Assembly: GCF_001519055.1 (NCBI RefSeq)
Contig: NZ_KQ954285.1
Span: 1-64,000, forward strand
DNA length: 64,000 nt
Origin: Novosphingobium sp. Fuku2-ISO-50
Lineage (GTDB): Bacteria > Pseudomonadota > Alphaproteobacteria > Sphingomonadales > Sphingomonadaceae
Direction of reading: 5' to 3'
Made by a program: the position numbers and the translations under genes. This document shows, piece after piece, positions 1 to 7,927 of the stretch (position 1 is the stretch's first letter; each line of letters begins with the position of its first letter). The notes under the pieces were generated by a model that made no database searches, was not told the DNA's origin, and was given only the letters and a program-made list of their open reading frames with translations.

Positions 1-667
1 AATGCACGACGAGATGCAGCCCCTGCCCCCGTACCGCGCGCACCGCCAGATCGGGCGCGACATCGGCGAGCCGACGGCGCAAGGCGCTGACCGCGACATC
101 GAGCGTGTTGTCCGAAATCACCGCGTCTTCGCCCCAGACGGCATCGATCACACGCTGGCGCGGCACGATCGCCCCGCGCGCGCGAACGAGTTCGCCCAGC
201 AAGGCCAATGTACGCGGCTCGGCCACGACAGGGCGATCATCGCGCCGCACTTCGCCGGTCAGCCGATCGAGCGTCAGCCCCGCGAACGCGATCGGCGGCG
301 GCAGCAATTGCGCCGAACGCCGGACAAGAACCGCAACACGCGCCGCCAGTTCGGCAAAGGCAAAAGGTTTGGGCAGATAGTCGTCGGCGCCCGCGTCAAA
401 CCCTTCGAGCCGATCGTCGAGCGCCCCGCGCGCGGTCAACATCAGCACCGGCATGGTATGCCCCGCAGCCCGCATGGCGCGGCACAAGGCAAAGCCATCG
501 CCGTCGGGCAGGCCCACATCGAGCAGGACCACCGCGATTCCCCCCACGATCAAGACATCGAGCAGCCCCGCCCCATGCCGCAGCCAGCGCACGACATGCC
601 CGCGCGCCGACAGGCCCTGCACCACGGTGCGGCCGATCATCACATCGTCTTCGACCAGCAGGATCAT
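1..667 (-). CDS. OmpR-family response regulator (3' end cut by window edge)
   Basis: Transcriptional output partner of the histidine kinase encoded just upstream. 222 codons are visible before the gene runs off base 1, ending in the RGQGLHL stretch typical of the last strand of an OmpR winged helix, so only a few residues can be missing. The receiver domain spans about residues 1-115, with acidic pocket E6-D7-D8, phospho-acceptor D50, T78 and K100. The winged-helix DNA-binding domain spans about 128-222. The start ATG overlaps the kinase stop codon (ATGA), implying translational coupling. The genes it controls cannot be told from the window; the neighbouring esterase and TonB-dependent receptor are possible targets. 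Confidence 0.93.
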   Translation of the reverse strand, partial: MILLVEDDVMIGRTVVQGLSARGHVVRWLRHGAGLLDVLIVGGIAVVLLDVGLPDGDGFALCRAMRAAGHTMPVLMLTARGALDDRLEGFDAGADDYLPKPFAFAELAARVAVLVRRSAQLLPPPIAFAGLTLDRLTGEVRRDDRPVVAEPRTLALLGELVRARGAIVPRQRVIDAVWGEDAVISDNTLDVAVSALRRRLADVAPDLAVRAVRGQGLHLVVH

Positions 668-1950
668 GCCGCCGCCGCCAGCGGCAGAGCGATCACGATG
701 CGACAGCCGTGCAGGCCCCCGTCTTCGGCACGGCCCAGGTTTTCGGCATGAACAACCCCGCCGTGCCCCTCGACCACCCAGCGCGCGAGCGCGAGGCCCA
801 ATCCGGTTCCGCCGCGCAGGCGCCCGTCGTCGGCCTGATAATAGGCGTCGAAAATCAGCGGCAAGTCGCGCGCCAGGACGCCCGGCCCGCTATCGGTGAT
901 CGTGACGATCACGCGCCCGTCCTCACACTTGCAATCGATGGCCAGCGAGGCGCCCGGGTCGGAAAATTTCAGCCCGTTGTCGATCACCGTCAGGATCGCC
1001 TGCCCCAGCCAGCGCGCATCGAGCAAGACCGGGATCGGATCGGCAGGGCGATCCCACACCAGCCCGACGTCGATCGCGCGCGCATAGGCCCCCGCCTGCA
1101 TGAGCGCGAGATCGATCGCCGCCGCGAGATCGCTGCGCACGAGCGACAGCCTTGGCGCGCCCCCGCCTTCACCGCCGCCTTCACCGCCGCCCTCATCCGC
1201 CTGGGCGAGCGCCAGCATGTCGGCGATGCGATGATCGAGAAAGCCCGCCTGCGCGACAATATCGGCCAGCGTCTGGCAAGCCGGGCCGCCGCTTTCCAGC
1301 GCGACTTCGGCAGCGACGCGGATCGCGGTGACGGGTGTACGCAATTCATGGCTGGCCTTGGCAAAGAACAGCCGCCGCGACCGGTCGACCGCCCGGATCG
1401 CGGCTGTGCGCGCAGCCAGCTCTGCCGTCAGGATGCGATTTGCGCCCAGCAACTGGCGCGCGCCGAAAGCCGCCGCAGCGAAGGCCATCGCGGCAAGCAG
1501 GACACCGAGCGCAATCGTGTCGCGCCGCTCGCGGTCAAGCTCCGCCCGCGCAACGCTGACTTCGCGCGCCTCCTCGATGGCGATCGGCCTGACCATCGCG
1601 GTCAGGCGCGCCCGCTGGCCCAGGATCGGCGCCATCGCGGCCAGATCTTCGGCGCGGCGCATCTCCATTTCCTGCGCCGGACGCTCCGCCGGGGTAAGAT
1701 AGCGCCCTTCTGCGGCGATAAGATCGCGGTACTGCGTCAGACTTTGCGCCAGCGCGTCGGCGCTGCGAGTGCCGGCATCGCGCGCGATGTCCGCCGCCGA
1801 CGAGGCCTGTTGTTGCGCGATCAGCGCGTGTTCGAATTGCCGCGATGCCGCGCCAAGGCTCAAGGCAAAGGCAATCAGCAGCCCGACCAGCGCGCCGCCC
1901 ACCACCGCCAGCGGCAGCAACTGGCCAAATCGGGCGCGCAAATCCATCAT
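664..1950 (-). CDS. Membrane sensor histidine kinase
   Basis: Two-component sensor kinase of 428 residues that should autophosphorylate and pass phosphate to the response regulator encoded downstream. Transmembrane segments lie at about residues 11-31 and 154-172 and enclose a periplasmic sensor region of about 120 residues with no recognised fold. The H-box SHELRTP carries H201; the ATP-binding domain shows the N-box N325, DSGPG near 353 and GTGLGL near 381. Start 1950 was chosen because GGAGGGAAGGACC precedes it; an in-frame ATG lies further upstream without that site. A Gly/Glu linker GGGEGGGEGGG (about residues 254-264) separates dimerisation and catalytic domains. The signal sensed is unknown. 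Confidence 0.93.
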   Translation of the reverse strand: MMDLRARFGQLLPLAVVGGALVGLLIAFALSLGAASRQFEHALIAQQQASSAADIARDAGTRSADALAQSLTQYRDLIAAEGRYLTPAERPAQEMEMRRAEDLAAMAPILGQRARLTAMVRPIAIEEAREVSVARAELDRERRDTIALGVLLAAMAFAAAAFGARQLLGANRILTAELAARTAAIRAVDRSRRLFFAKASHELRTPVTAIRVAAEVALESGGPACQTLADIVAQAGFLDHRIADMLALAQADEGGGEGGGEGGGAPRLSLVRSDLAAAIDLALMQAGAYARAIDVGLVWDRPADPIPVLLDARWLGQAILTVIDNGLKFSDPGASLAIDCKCEDGRVIVTITDSGPGVLARDLPLIFDAYYQADDGRLRGGTGLGLALARWVVEGHGGVVHAENLGRAEDGGLHGCRIVIALPLAAAA

Positions 1951-1966
1951 GCCAGGTCCTTCCCTC

Positions 1967-1980
1967 CGACCGATCGGTCG
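1967..1980. promoter_or_regulatory. Perfect 14-bp palindrome upstream of the kinase gene
   Basis: CGACCGATCGGTCG is a perfect palindrome 16 bp upstream of the kinase start codon, in the 106-bp gap between the carboxylesterase stop and the kinase start. Its size and position suit a dimeric regulator site, possibly autoregulation. It is GC-rich and made of CGATCG-like words that are frequent in this genome, so chance is not excluded. Confidence 0.35.
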
Positions 1981-2056
1981 CAAGGGCGAGACTCTAACCG
2001 AGCAGGCGGCGGGGCAGAAGCCCCCATCGCCCAGCCCCAATCAGGCGCGCCCTCTG

Positions 2057-3610
2057 TCAGGCAACCGTTGCGGGCAACGGATAGCGCTCCCAAAACGCGC
2101 GTCGCGCGCTGTCGGGATCATGCACCAGATGCGTGACATCCGATACCAGCAGGCAGGCGCGCGTTTCCGGTTCATAGCGCTGCCATGTTTCGCGATGCGG
2201 CCCGCCGGGCACGCCGTCGGCGGCAAAACCGGCGATCATCGCGCTGTGTTCGGCCACGATCCGCACCGCCGCGCCGCTCGCCGCGCCCAGCAGCGGGTCA
2301 TCGGGCCGGGCGAGGCTGGCGGGCACATCCATCGCATGCGCCGCGCCATAGCGGCCATCCCACGCCGGACTCGGCCAGTCCCAGCGGTAAAGCCAAACCG
2401 GCACGCCCGCCGCCGCGCGGGCATCGGCCTGCGCATAAGCCAGCCGGCGAAACCCGCCATCGGTCATGATCCGCGCCTGGGTCAGATATGGCGTCGGCCC
2501 GGCATGGCCATAAAGCGACAGAATGTCGCCCGCATCGCGGCCAAACCGTTCGGCCAGCAGCGCGGCCAGCCCGGCATCGGTCTGATCGAACGCATCGTAG
2601 AACAGCCCGGCATCCTCGCGCGCCGTCGAAATGATCGTCGGCACATGCGCGCTGAGCGCCAGAGCGCGCGGATCATCGGGCTGCCAGGGCAGAAAGTGCG
2701 GATCGAGCGACGGCATGAAAGCCAGCGGCCCGACTTTGACCGTCGCGGCGAGCAGCAGGCCCATGTCCAGATCGACCAGCCGTTCCCATTCGCCCGCGCC
2801 CAGCCCCAGCTCGGCAAGCAGCGCATGAGTCAGCGCTCCGGCAGCATCGGCATCGGTAAACACCGGCCACGATCCGCTTTGCACCACGGCGCGGTGAAAC
2901 AGCCCCCGCGCGGCGGGCAGCGCGAGCAGCGTGCTGATTTTCCAACCCCCGCCCGATTGCCCCATCAGCGTGATCCGCGCCGGGTCGCCGCCAAACGCCG
3001 CCGCATTGTCGCGCAGCCATTCGAGCGCCAGCACGATGTCGAGCAATCCCGCGACATTCGCCCCGGCAAAGCGCTCGTCGGCACCCAGAGGTCCAAGCCC
3101 CAGAAATCCGAACGCATTGAGCCGATGGTTGATCGCCACAACCACGACATCGTGCGTCAGGGCCATCAGCGTGCCGTCATAAAACGGGGCATTGCCCGAC
3201 CCGATGGCAAAGCCGCCGCCATGGATGACCACCACGACCGGACGCGCCTGCCCGTCGCCATGCGGCGCATAGACATTAAGTGTCAGGCAATCCTCGCCGA
3301 TCCCGCCGTCCGCCGGAGCCCGGTCGAACTGGATCAGCCGGGCATAGGCATTGCTGACCGGCGTGGGCACTTGCGGCGCGACCTGCCCCGGGCCGAAGCA
3401 ATCGCGCCGCCCGGCCCAGGGCGCTTTCGCCACAGCCTTGCGAAACCGTGCGCCCGCTCCCGTCGGTTCGCCATAAGGAATCCCGCGAAAAATGCGGATG
3501 CCCTGATTGATCAGCCCCCGGATGCGCCCGGTGGTGGTTTCCGCCTCGGCAAACAGGGCGGGATAGAAGGCCGGGATCACCGGCGGCTGGTCATTGCCTG
3601 GCATTGCCAT
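2057..3610 (-). CDS. Type-B carboxylesterase
   Basis: Serine carboxylesterase of the type-B/cholinesterase-like alpha/beta-hydrolase family (517 residues, normal length). The EDCLTLNVYAP signature lies at 106-116, the oxyanion-hole HGGG at 130-133, and the nucleophile S219 in GQSGGG, a variant of the usual GESAGG elbow. No convincing signal peptide is visible. It follows the TonB-dependent receptor by 23 bp in the same orientation, preceded by a GAGGGAGA ribosome-binding site, so the two are probably co-transcribed. A plausible role is hydrolysing an ester taken up by that receptor. The substrate is not evident; an alternative start two codons downstream (3604) is possible. Confidence 0.9.
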   Translation of the reverse strand: MAMPGNDQPPVIPAFYPALFAEAETTTGRIRGLINQGIRIFRGIPYGEPTGAGARFRKAVAKAPWAGRRDCFGPGQVAPQVPTPVSNAYARLIQFDRAPADGGIGEDCLTLNVYAPHGDGQARPVVVVIHGGGFAIGSGNAPFYDGTLMALTHDVVVVAINHRLNAFGFLGLGPLGADERFAGANVAGLLDIVLALEWLRDNAAAFGGDPARITLMGQSGGGWKISTLLALPAARGLFHRAVVQSGSWPVFTDADAAGALTHALLAELGLGAGEWERLVDLDMGLLLAATVKVGPLAFMPSLDPHFLPWQPDDPRALALSAHVPTIISTAREDAGLFYDAFDQTDAGLAALLAERFGRDAGDILSLYGHAGPTPYLTQARIMTDGGFRRLAYAQADARAAAGVPVWLYRWDWPSPAWDGRYGAAHAMDVPASLARPDDPLLGAASGAAVRIVAEHSAMIAGFAADGVPGGPHRETWQRYEPETRACLLVSDVTHLVHDPDSARRAFWERYPLPATVA

Positions 3611-3633
3611 CGCCGGTCTCCCTCGTCAGAGCT

Positions 3634-5925
3634 TCAATGCCCGCCCCAGTTGTAGCGCAGCGTGATCCCGCCGGTAAGCGGCTGGGTCATCGTCACCGGC
3701 ACCGGGAACGACGGGCCGAACGCATTGTTGAGCGTAACCGCCGACAATTGCCCCTTGCTGTCGAACAAGTTGCGGACATAGGCCGACAGTTCGACCCCGC
3801 TCGGCAGCGTCACGCCAAGACTGGCATTGACGGTGTTGTACGAGGGCAGGCTGTAGAGCACATTGGTCGCGCTGCCCGCATAGCCCGAAGTGCGATCCCC
3901 GGTCCAGGTATCGGTGATCGAAGCGACGGCCTTGGCCTGACCGATGGCAAAGCGATAGGCCGCGCCCACGCTGAAATTCCAGCGCGGGCTGAGCGGCAGG
4001 CGCGCGCCCGTATAACCGATCCCCAGCACCGGCGCGGTCGTGGTCAGCTTCGCCACGGTATGCGCACCCGCGCCCGTCAACGACAGGCCGCCTGCGACCC
4101 GAAGTGCGAAATTGGCCTCGACCCCCTGCACCCGGCCGTTGCCGGCATTGACCAACTGGTTGATGCCGTTGACATTTTCAGTGGTCTGGATGCCTTTCCA
4201 CTCGATGTCGTAGCCGTCGATGTCGAACGTCAGGCGGTGGTTGAAGAAACTGCCCTTTTCGCCGATTTCATAGTTCCACAGCTTGTCGGGATCGAATGTC
4301 GAAGGCACCGGCGAATTGAAGGATGCGGGCAGCACGAAATTCGGCCCGCCGGGGCGGAACCCGGACGAGACCCGGCCATACAGCATGACGTCCTTGGTCA
4401 CATGCAGGCGCGGATTGATCAGATAGGTCCACACCCCTTGCGACGATGTCGAGGAATAGGGATAGACCGTGCCATAGACAAAGCTCTCGTTCTGATACGT
4501 CGGACCAAACCCGAGCCACCACAGGTTTGACGCATAAGTCTGGTTCTGATGGCTGTAGCGGACCCCGACGGTCAGGTCGAAAATGTCGCCGAGATAGCCG
4601 GTAACATCGCCAAACCCGGCCACTTCGCTGTAATGGCTCGGCAGCCAGCCATAGAACGGATAGGAATTGTAGGGCGCGGGCATATTGCCGGTGCCGCTGG
4701 CGGTATACAGCAGATCGACGAGCTCGCCGGTATATTCATGGTCGTAATAGAACCCGCCGACCCATTCGAGCTGATGATTGGATGCCGATTGCAGCCGCAC
4801 TTCCTGTGTGAATTTGGTGGTGTTGGTATCGACCAGCAAGTCATAGGGGCTCGCCGGAACATTGCCGCTGCCAAAATACTGGGTGAACGCAGCGGTATAG
4901 ATCGGCACCAGAATGCCATAGAACACGCTGTCGTCGCTTTGATAATAGCCGTGATTCTTCTGCCAGGATGTCACCGAGACCGCCTTGGCAAAGCCGAAGT
5001 CATAGCTGATCGTCCCCGACAGAACAGCGACCGAGCTCGTCGCGGGCTGATCGATCAGATAGGACTGGTCATAGGCCCCGGCGACAGGCCGGCTCGTGGT
5101 CAGATCGTAAAACCCGACGTCGACTCCGTTGGCCTTGCTGCGCTGGGCAAAGGCTGACAGACGAATTTCGAGCTTGTCATCGGGCTGATAGAGCACGGAC
5201 AGCCGTCCGCCGACGACATCGGCGCTGCCCAGATGATTGAGCCCGCGCGCAGGATCGTGGCCCCAGCCTGTATCATGTTCGACATTGCCGTCGAGCCGGA
5301 TCGCCAGCGTCTGACCCACCGGGATATTGAGCGCAACGCGCGCCGCCCCGTTAAGCCCGGCATGATCGGTGGCCGACCCGTCAAGCTCCACCTTGGCCGA
5401 AAGCTCGCCCAGTTTGGGCCGCGCGGTGACATATTTGATCGCCCCGCCGAGCGCGTTGGCGCCATAGAGCGTACCCTGCGGCCCGTTGAGCACTTCGACC
5501 CGTTCCATGTCGAACAGATTGAAATTGAAGCTTTGCGAACCGAGGCCGAATTGCGTGCTGGCGCCGATCGGCACATCGTCGAGATAGAGCGAGACTGCGC
5601 CGCCGAGTTCCGCCGTCGACGAGGCCACCCCGCGAATGGCAATCAGATTGCTGGTCGGATTGTACGACTGGAAACTGAGGCCGGGAACTTGCGTGGCGAA
5701 ATCGTTGAACGTGCTGGCGTGCATGCGATCGAGATCGGCCCCGCTCAGCGCGGTGACTTCGCCGCCCACACTTTGCACCACTTCGTTGCGGCGGTTGGCA
5801 GTGACGATGATTTCGGGTTCGTTGATCTGCGGCTGGGTCGTCGGCGCGTCGGCGGCGTGCGCCGATGTGGCAAGCGCGATCCATGCAATCCCTGCGAGCA
5901 GAGTCGTGCCGGTTACAGCTTTCAT
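3634..5925 (-). CDS. TonB-dependent outer-membrane receptor
   Basis: Outer-membrane beta-barrel transporter energised by TonB-ExbBD (763 residues). The start at 5925 follows GGGAGGATTGC and begins a typical signal peptide of about 24 residues ending in AHA. A TonB-box-like EIIVTA lies just inside the mature protein, followed by a plug domain with LSLYLDDVPIG and GPQGTLYG-type motifs, then the barrel to the C-terminus. It resembles the large sphingomonad receptor family typed by VTANRR near the TonB box, which takes up diverse hydrophobic or sugar-like compounds rather than only siderophores. Pairing with a carboxylesterase and a divergent AraC-type regulator suggests substrate-induced uptake of an esterified compound. 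The ligand is unknown. Confidence 0.95.
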   Translation of the reverse strand: MKAVTGTTLLAGIAWIALATSAHAADAPTTQPQINEPEIIVTANRRNEVVQSVGGEVTALSGADLDRMHASTFNDFATQVPGLSFQSYNPTSNLIAIRGVASSTAELGGAVSLYLDDVPIGASTQFGLGSQSFNFNLFDMERVEVLNGPQGTLYGANALGGAIKYVTARPKLGELSAKVELDGSATDHAGLNGAARVALNIPVGQTLAIRLDGNVEHDTGWGHDPARGLNHLGSADVVGGRLSVLYQPDDKLEIRLSAFAQRSKANGVDVGFYDLTTSRPVAGAYDQSYLIDQPATSSVAVLSGTISYDFGFAKAVSVTSWQKNHGYYQSDDSVFYGILVPIYTAAFTQYFGSGNVPASPYDLLVDTNTTKFTQEVRLQSASNHQLEWVGGFYYDHEYTGELVDLLYTASGTGNMPAPYNSYPFYGWLPSHYSEVAGFGDVTGYLGDIFDLTVGVRYSHQNQTYASNLWWLGFGPTYQNESFVYGTVYPYSSTSSQGVWTYLINPRLHVTKDVMLYGRVSSGFRPGGPNFVLPASFNSPVPSTFDPDKLWNYEIGEKGSFFNHRLTFDIDGYDIEWKGIQTTENVNGINQLVNAGNGRVQGVEANFALRVAGGLSLTGAGAHTVAKLTTTAPVLGIGYTGARLPLSPRWNFSVGAAYRFAIGQAKAVASITDTWTGDRTSGYAGSATNVLYSLPSYNTVNASLGVTLPSGVELSAYVRNLFDSKGQLSAVTLNNAFGPSFPVPVTMTQPLTGGITLRYNWGGH

Positions 5926-5940
5926 GCAATCCTCCCGTTT

Positions 5941-5960
5941 TATCGTTGGATGGAACGATA
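5941..5960. promoter_or_regulatory. 20-bp inverted repeat between receptor and AraC-type regulator genes
   Basis: TATCGTT and AACGATA form perfect 7-bp arms around a 6-bp spacer. The repeat lies 15 bp upstream of the receptor start codon and 110 bp upstream of the divergent regulator, in a 145-bp intergenic region. That is where a repressor or activator of the receptor operon would bind. AraC proteins more often use direct repeats, so another regulator is equally possible. Confidence 0.5.
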
Positions 5961-6070
5961 CCGGCTTGGCGCGCACAAAAAGAGGACTGAAGCGCGCAAA
6001 ATGTGGCGGCTGTTTTCGCTCATTGACAAGCGGCACAAACCGGCCAATCACACGGATGCGGGAGGAAGCT

Positions 6071-7075
6071 ATGGGCCAGGTGCAGCAAGTCGACACCAGC
6101 TATCTTGCTGCACTGATTGGCGAAATGCGCGTTGCGCAGCTGTTTGCCGAATCCGGTATCGCTGCCGCCGGAGAGCCCCTGCCCGAACGGCTCGACATGG
6201 CCGATTTCTGGCGATGCTGCGCGGAAAACATCCGGCTGAGCAATGATGAAAGCCACGGCACCGCGCAGCATCCGGTGCCGCGCGGCAGCCTGTCGCTGCT
6301 CGTCATGGCAGCCAAAGAGGCGGACACCTTGGGCGGCGCACTGCACCGGCTGAGCGAAGCGGCGCGACTGGTGCGTCAGGAAGTGCGGCTCAGCCTCGCG
6401 CACGGGCGCGGGATCATGCGGCTGACCGTTGCGCCCGTGACGCCCCCTCAGCCCGCCAATGCGGCGGCAACCGCGCGCATGGCAGTCTATTGCGAATGCT
6501 TTGCCATTGTCATCCATTGCGCGCTGCGCTGGATGACCGGGCGGCGGCTCGACCCGGTGCGTGTGCGCGGCGCCGCGCAATTGCAGGGAATGGGCGGCGA
6601 ATTGCTGCTGGCGCTGGGCGCGCCGGTCAAGCGGCACGGCGAAGGCGCCGCCATCGACTATGCCGCCGACGACCTTTCCGCGCCGATCCTGCCGCGCAAA
6701 TATACCGCCTGGGGCGAAGCCGAATTCGCGACGTTCCTGGCCATGCTGGCGCAAGGCGACGCGGTCCCCGTCGCCACCGACCATGCGCGCGTGATCGAGG
6801 CGCTGCACAACGGAGCGCATACGCAAGAACAGGTTGCCGCCGCCCTGGGCATGAGCGTCGCCACGCTGCGTCGACGCCTGGCGCAAAGCAGCCTGACTTT
6901 CCGCGACATCTCCGCCGAATTCCGCACGCGCCGTCTCAAGGATCTGCTCGCCACCGACATGCCGCTGGCCGACATCGCCGAAGCGCTGGGCCTGTCCGAC
7001 GAACGCTCGCTGCGCCGCTTTGCGCGCGAAAATCTTGGGCTGGCGCCAGCCGAATACCGCAGCCGATTTGCTTGA
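6071..7075 (+). CDS. AraC-family transcriptional regulator
   Basis: DNA-binding regulator of 334 residues in the AraC/XylS family, OruR-like architecture: an N-terminal arabinose-binding-like domain (about 15-200) and a C-terminal double helix-turn-helix (about 237-334) ending in the conserved FARENLGLAPAEYR segment. Start 6071 is preceded by GGGAGGAAGCT. The gene is divergent from the TonB-dependent receptor-carboxylesterase pair, the classic arrangement for a local regulator, so it probably controls uptake of that receptor's ligand and may regulate itself. The effector is unknown. Confidence 0.92.
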   Translation: MGQVQQVDTSYLAALIGEMRVAQLFAESGIAAAGEPLPERLDMADFWRCCAENIRLSNDESHGTAQHPVPRGSLSLLVMAAKEADTLGGALHRLSEAARLVRQEVRLSLAHGRGIMRLTVAPVTPPQPANAAATARMAVYCECFAIVIHCALRWMTGRRLDPVRVRGAAQLQGMGGELLLALGAPVKRHGEGAAIDYAADDLSAPILPRKYTAWGEAEFATFLAMLAQGDAVPVATDHARVIEALHNGAHTQEQVAAALGMSVATLRRRLAQSSLTFRDISAEFRTRRLKDLLATDMPLADIAEALGLSDERSLRRFARENLGLAPAEYRSRFA

Positions 7076-7079
7076 GGAT

Positions 7080-7099
7080 GATCGGGCGCGCACCCGATC
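7080..7099 (+). other. Short hairpin after the AraC-type regulator
   Basis: GATCGGG and CCCGATC form a 7-bp stem around CGCGCA four bases after the regulator stop codon. No T-run follows, so it is not a convincing intrinsic terminator; it might limit read-through or protect the mRNA end. Confidence 0.3.
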
Positions 7100-7275
7100 T
7101 GTCCTGATCGCGATACACCTGGCGCGAAACGCTTTGACAATTGATCCAGTTCCACGACCCTGCCGACAATCGGGATCAACAGCGCGGACAATCAAGCAGG
7201 TCGTGCCGCGATTGCGGGCAAGCGCACGCCCTGGTCCGTCCATACCCTGGCCCGCCGATTGAGGAGATGCTGCCG

Positions 7276-7737
7276 ATGGTTTCCTTTTCCCGCCTGACGC
7301 TCGCCGCCGCTTGCGCCCTGTCGCTCGCAACCACTGCACACGCCGCGGGCCATGCCACGTCGCAAGAGGCGCAAGGCCTGCTCGACAAGGCCGCAGCCGA
7401 ACTCACCGCCGCCGGTCCCGACAAGGCCTTTGCCGAATTCAACGCGGGCCAGGCTCCCTACAAGGCCCACGAACTCTATGTCTTCGTGTTCACGATGGAC
7501 GGCGTCTACGAAGCATCCGGCGCCAATCCCAAGCTGGTCGGCACCCATGCGATCGACATGACCGACGCCGAAGGCAAGCTGCTGGTCCGCGAAATGATCC
7601 AGATCGCCAAGACCAAGGGTCAGGGCCGCGTCGACTATGTCTGGCTCAACCGCGCCGACAACCACGTCGAACACAAGCGTTCGCTGGTCCGTCGCGTCGG
7701 CGATCACATTGTCGGCGTGGGCTACTACGCGGGCTGA
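7276..7737 (+). CDS. Small secreted single-Cache-domain protein
   Basis: Exported protein of 153 residues. Start 7276 was preferred over the in-frame ATG at 7267 because GAGGAG is well spaced only for the former; from there the sequence is a clear signal peptide ending in THAAG. The mature part (residues about 25-150) resembles the stand-alone soluble Cache_2 domain, with FNAGQAPYKAHELYVFVFTM and GVGYYAG-type segments. Such proteins are found alone or near chemotaxis and kinase genes and are presumed to bind a small ligand in the periplasm. There is no partner gene here; the 200-bp upstream gap contains a TTGACA (7134-7139) without a good -10. Confidence 0.8.
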   Translation: MVSFSRLTLAAACALSLATTAHAAGHATSQEAQGLLDKAAAELTAAGPDKAFAEFNAGQAPYKAHELYVFVFTMDGVYEASGANPKLVGTHAIDMTDAEGKLLVREMIQIAKTKGQGRVDYVWLNRADNHVEHKRSLVRRVGDHIVGVGYYAG

Positions 7738-7769
7738 GCCCGATTGTGCCGAAGGGCTTTCCCGAACGC

Positions 7770-7798
7770 AAAAAAAGGGCCGGCGAAAACGCCGGCCC
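7770..7798 (-). terminator. Rho-independent terminator for the minus-strand operon
   Basis: GGGCCGGCG and CGCCGGCCC form a 9-bp stem with a 4-base loop; on the minus strand it is followed directly by seven T residues. It lies about 130 bp beyond the stop of the CoA ligase and so terminates the 7.9-kb minus-strand operon. On the plus strand no T-run follows, so it should be a poor terminator for the Cache gene. Confidence 0.85.
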
Positions 7799-7927
7799 GG
7801 AAAAGTTTGGGAGAGGATGCCTGAAAGGCCCGCCCCCTTTGGCGGCTGATCCGATTCCTGACAAATGAGAGTTAAGCGCTGTTAATTGCCTTAAATGCAA
7901 TCATATTGTTTTTATTATATATTTTTG

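Noticed and set aside
1166..1196. GGC/GAA repeat in the kinase gene as a frameshift or assembly error
   Set aside because: Reading frame stays open and all kinase boxes before and after are in the same frame; a Gly/Glu linker is acceptable.
208..3655. Long plus-strand open frames of 642 and 628 codons
   Set aside because: Arg/Ala/Pro-rich shadow frames opposite the kinase, response regulator and esterase; no family motif, no ribosome-binding site, and the minus-strand genes have clear catalytic residues.
7770..7798. Terminator of the plus-strand Cache-domain gene
   Set aside because: The T-run exists only when read on the minus strand.
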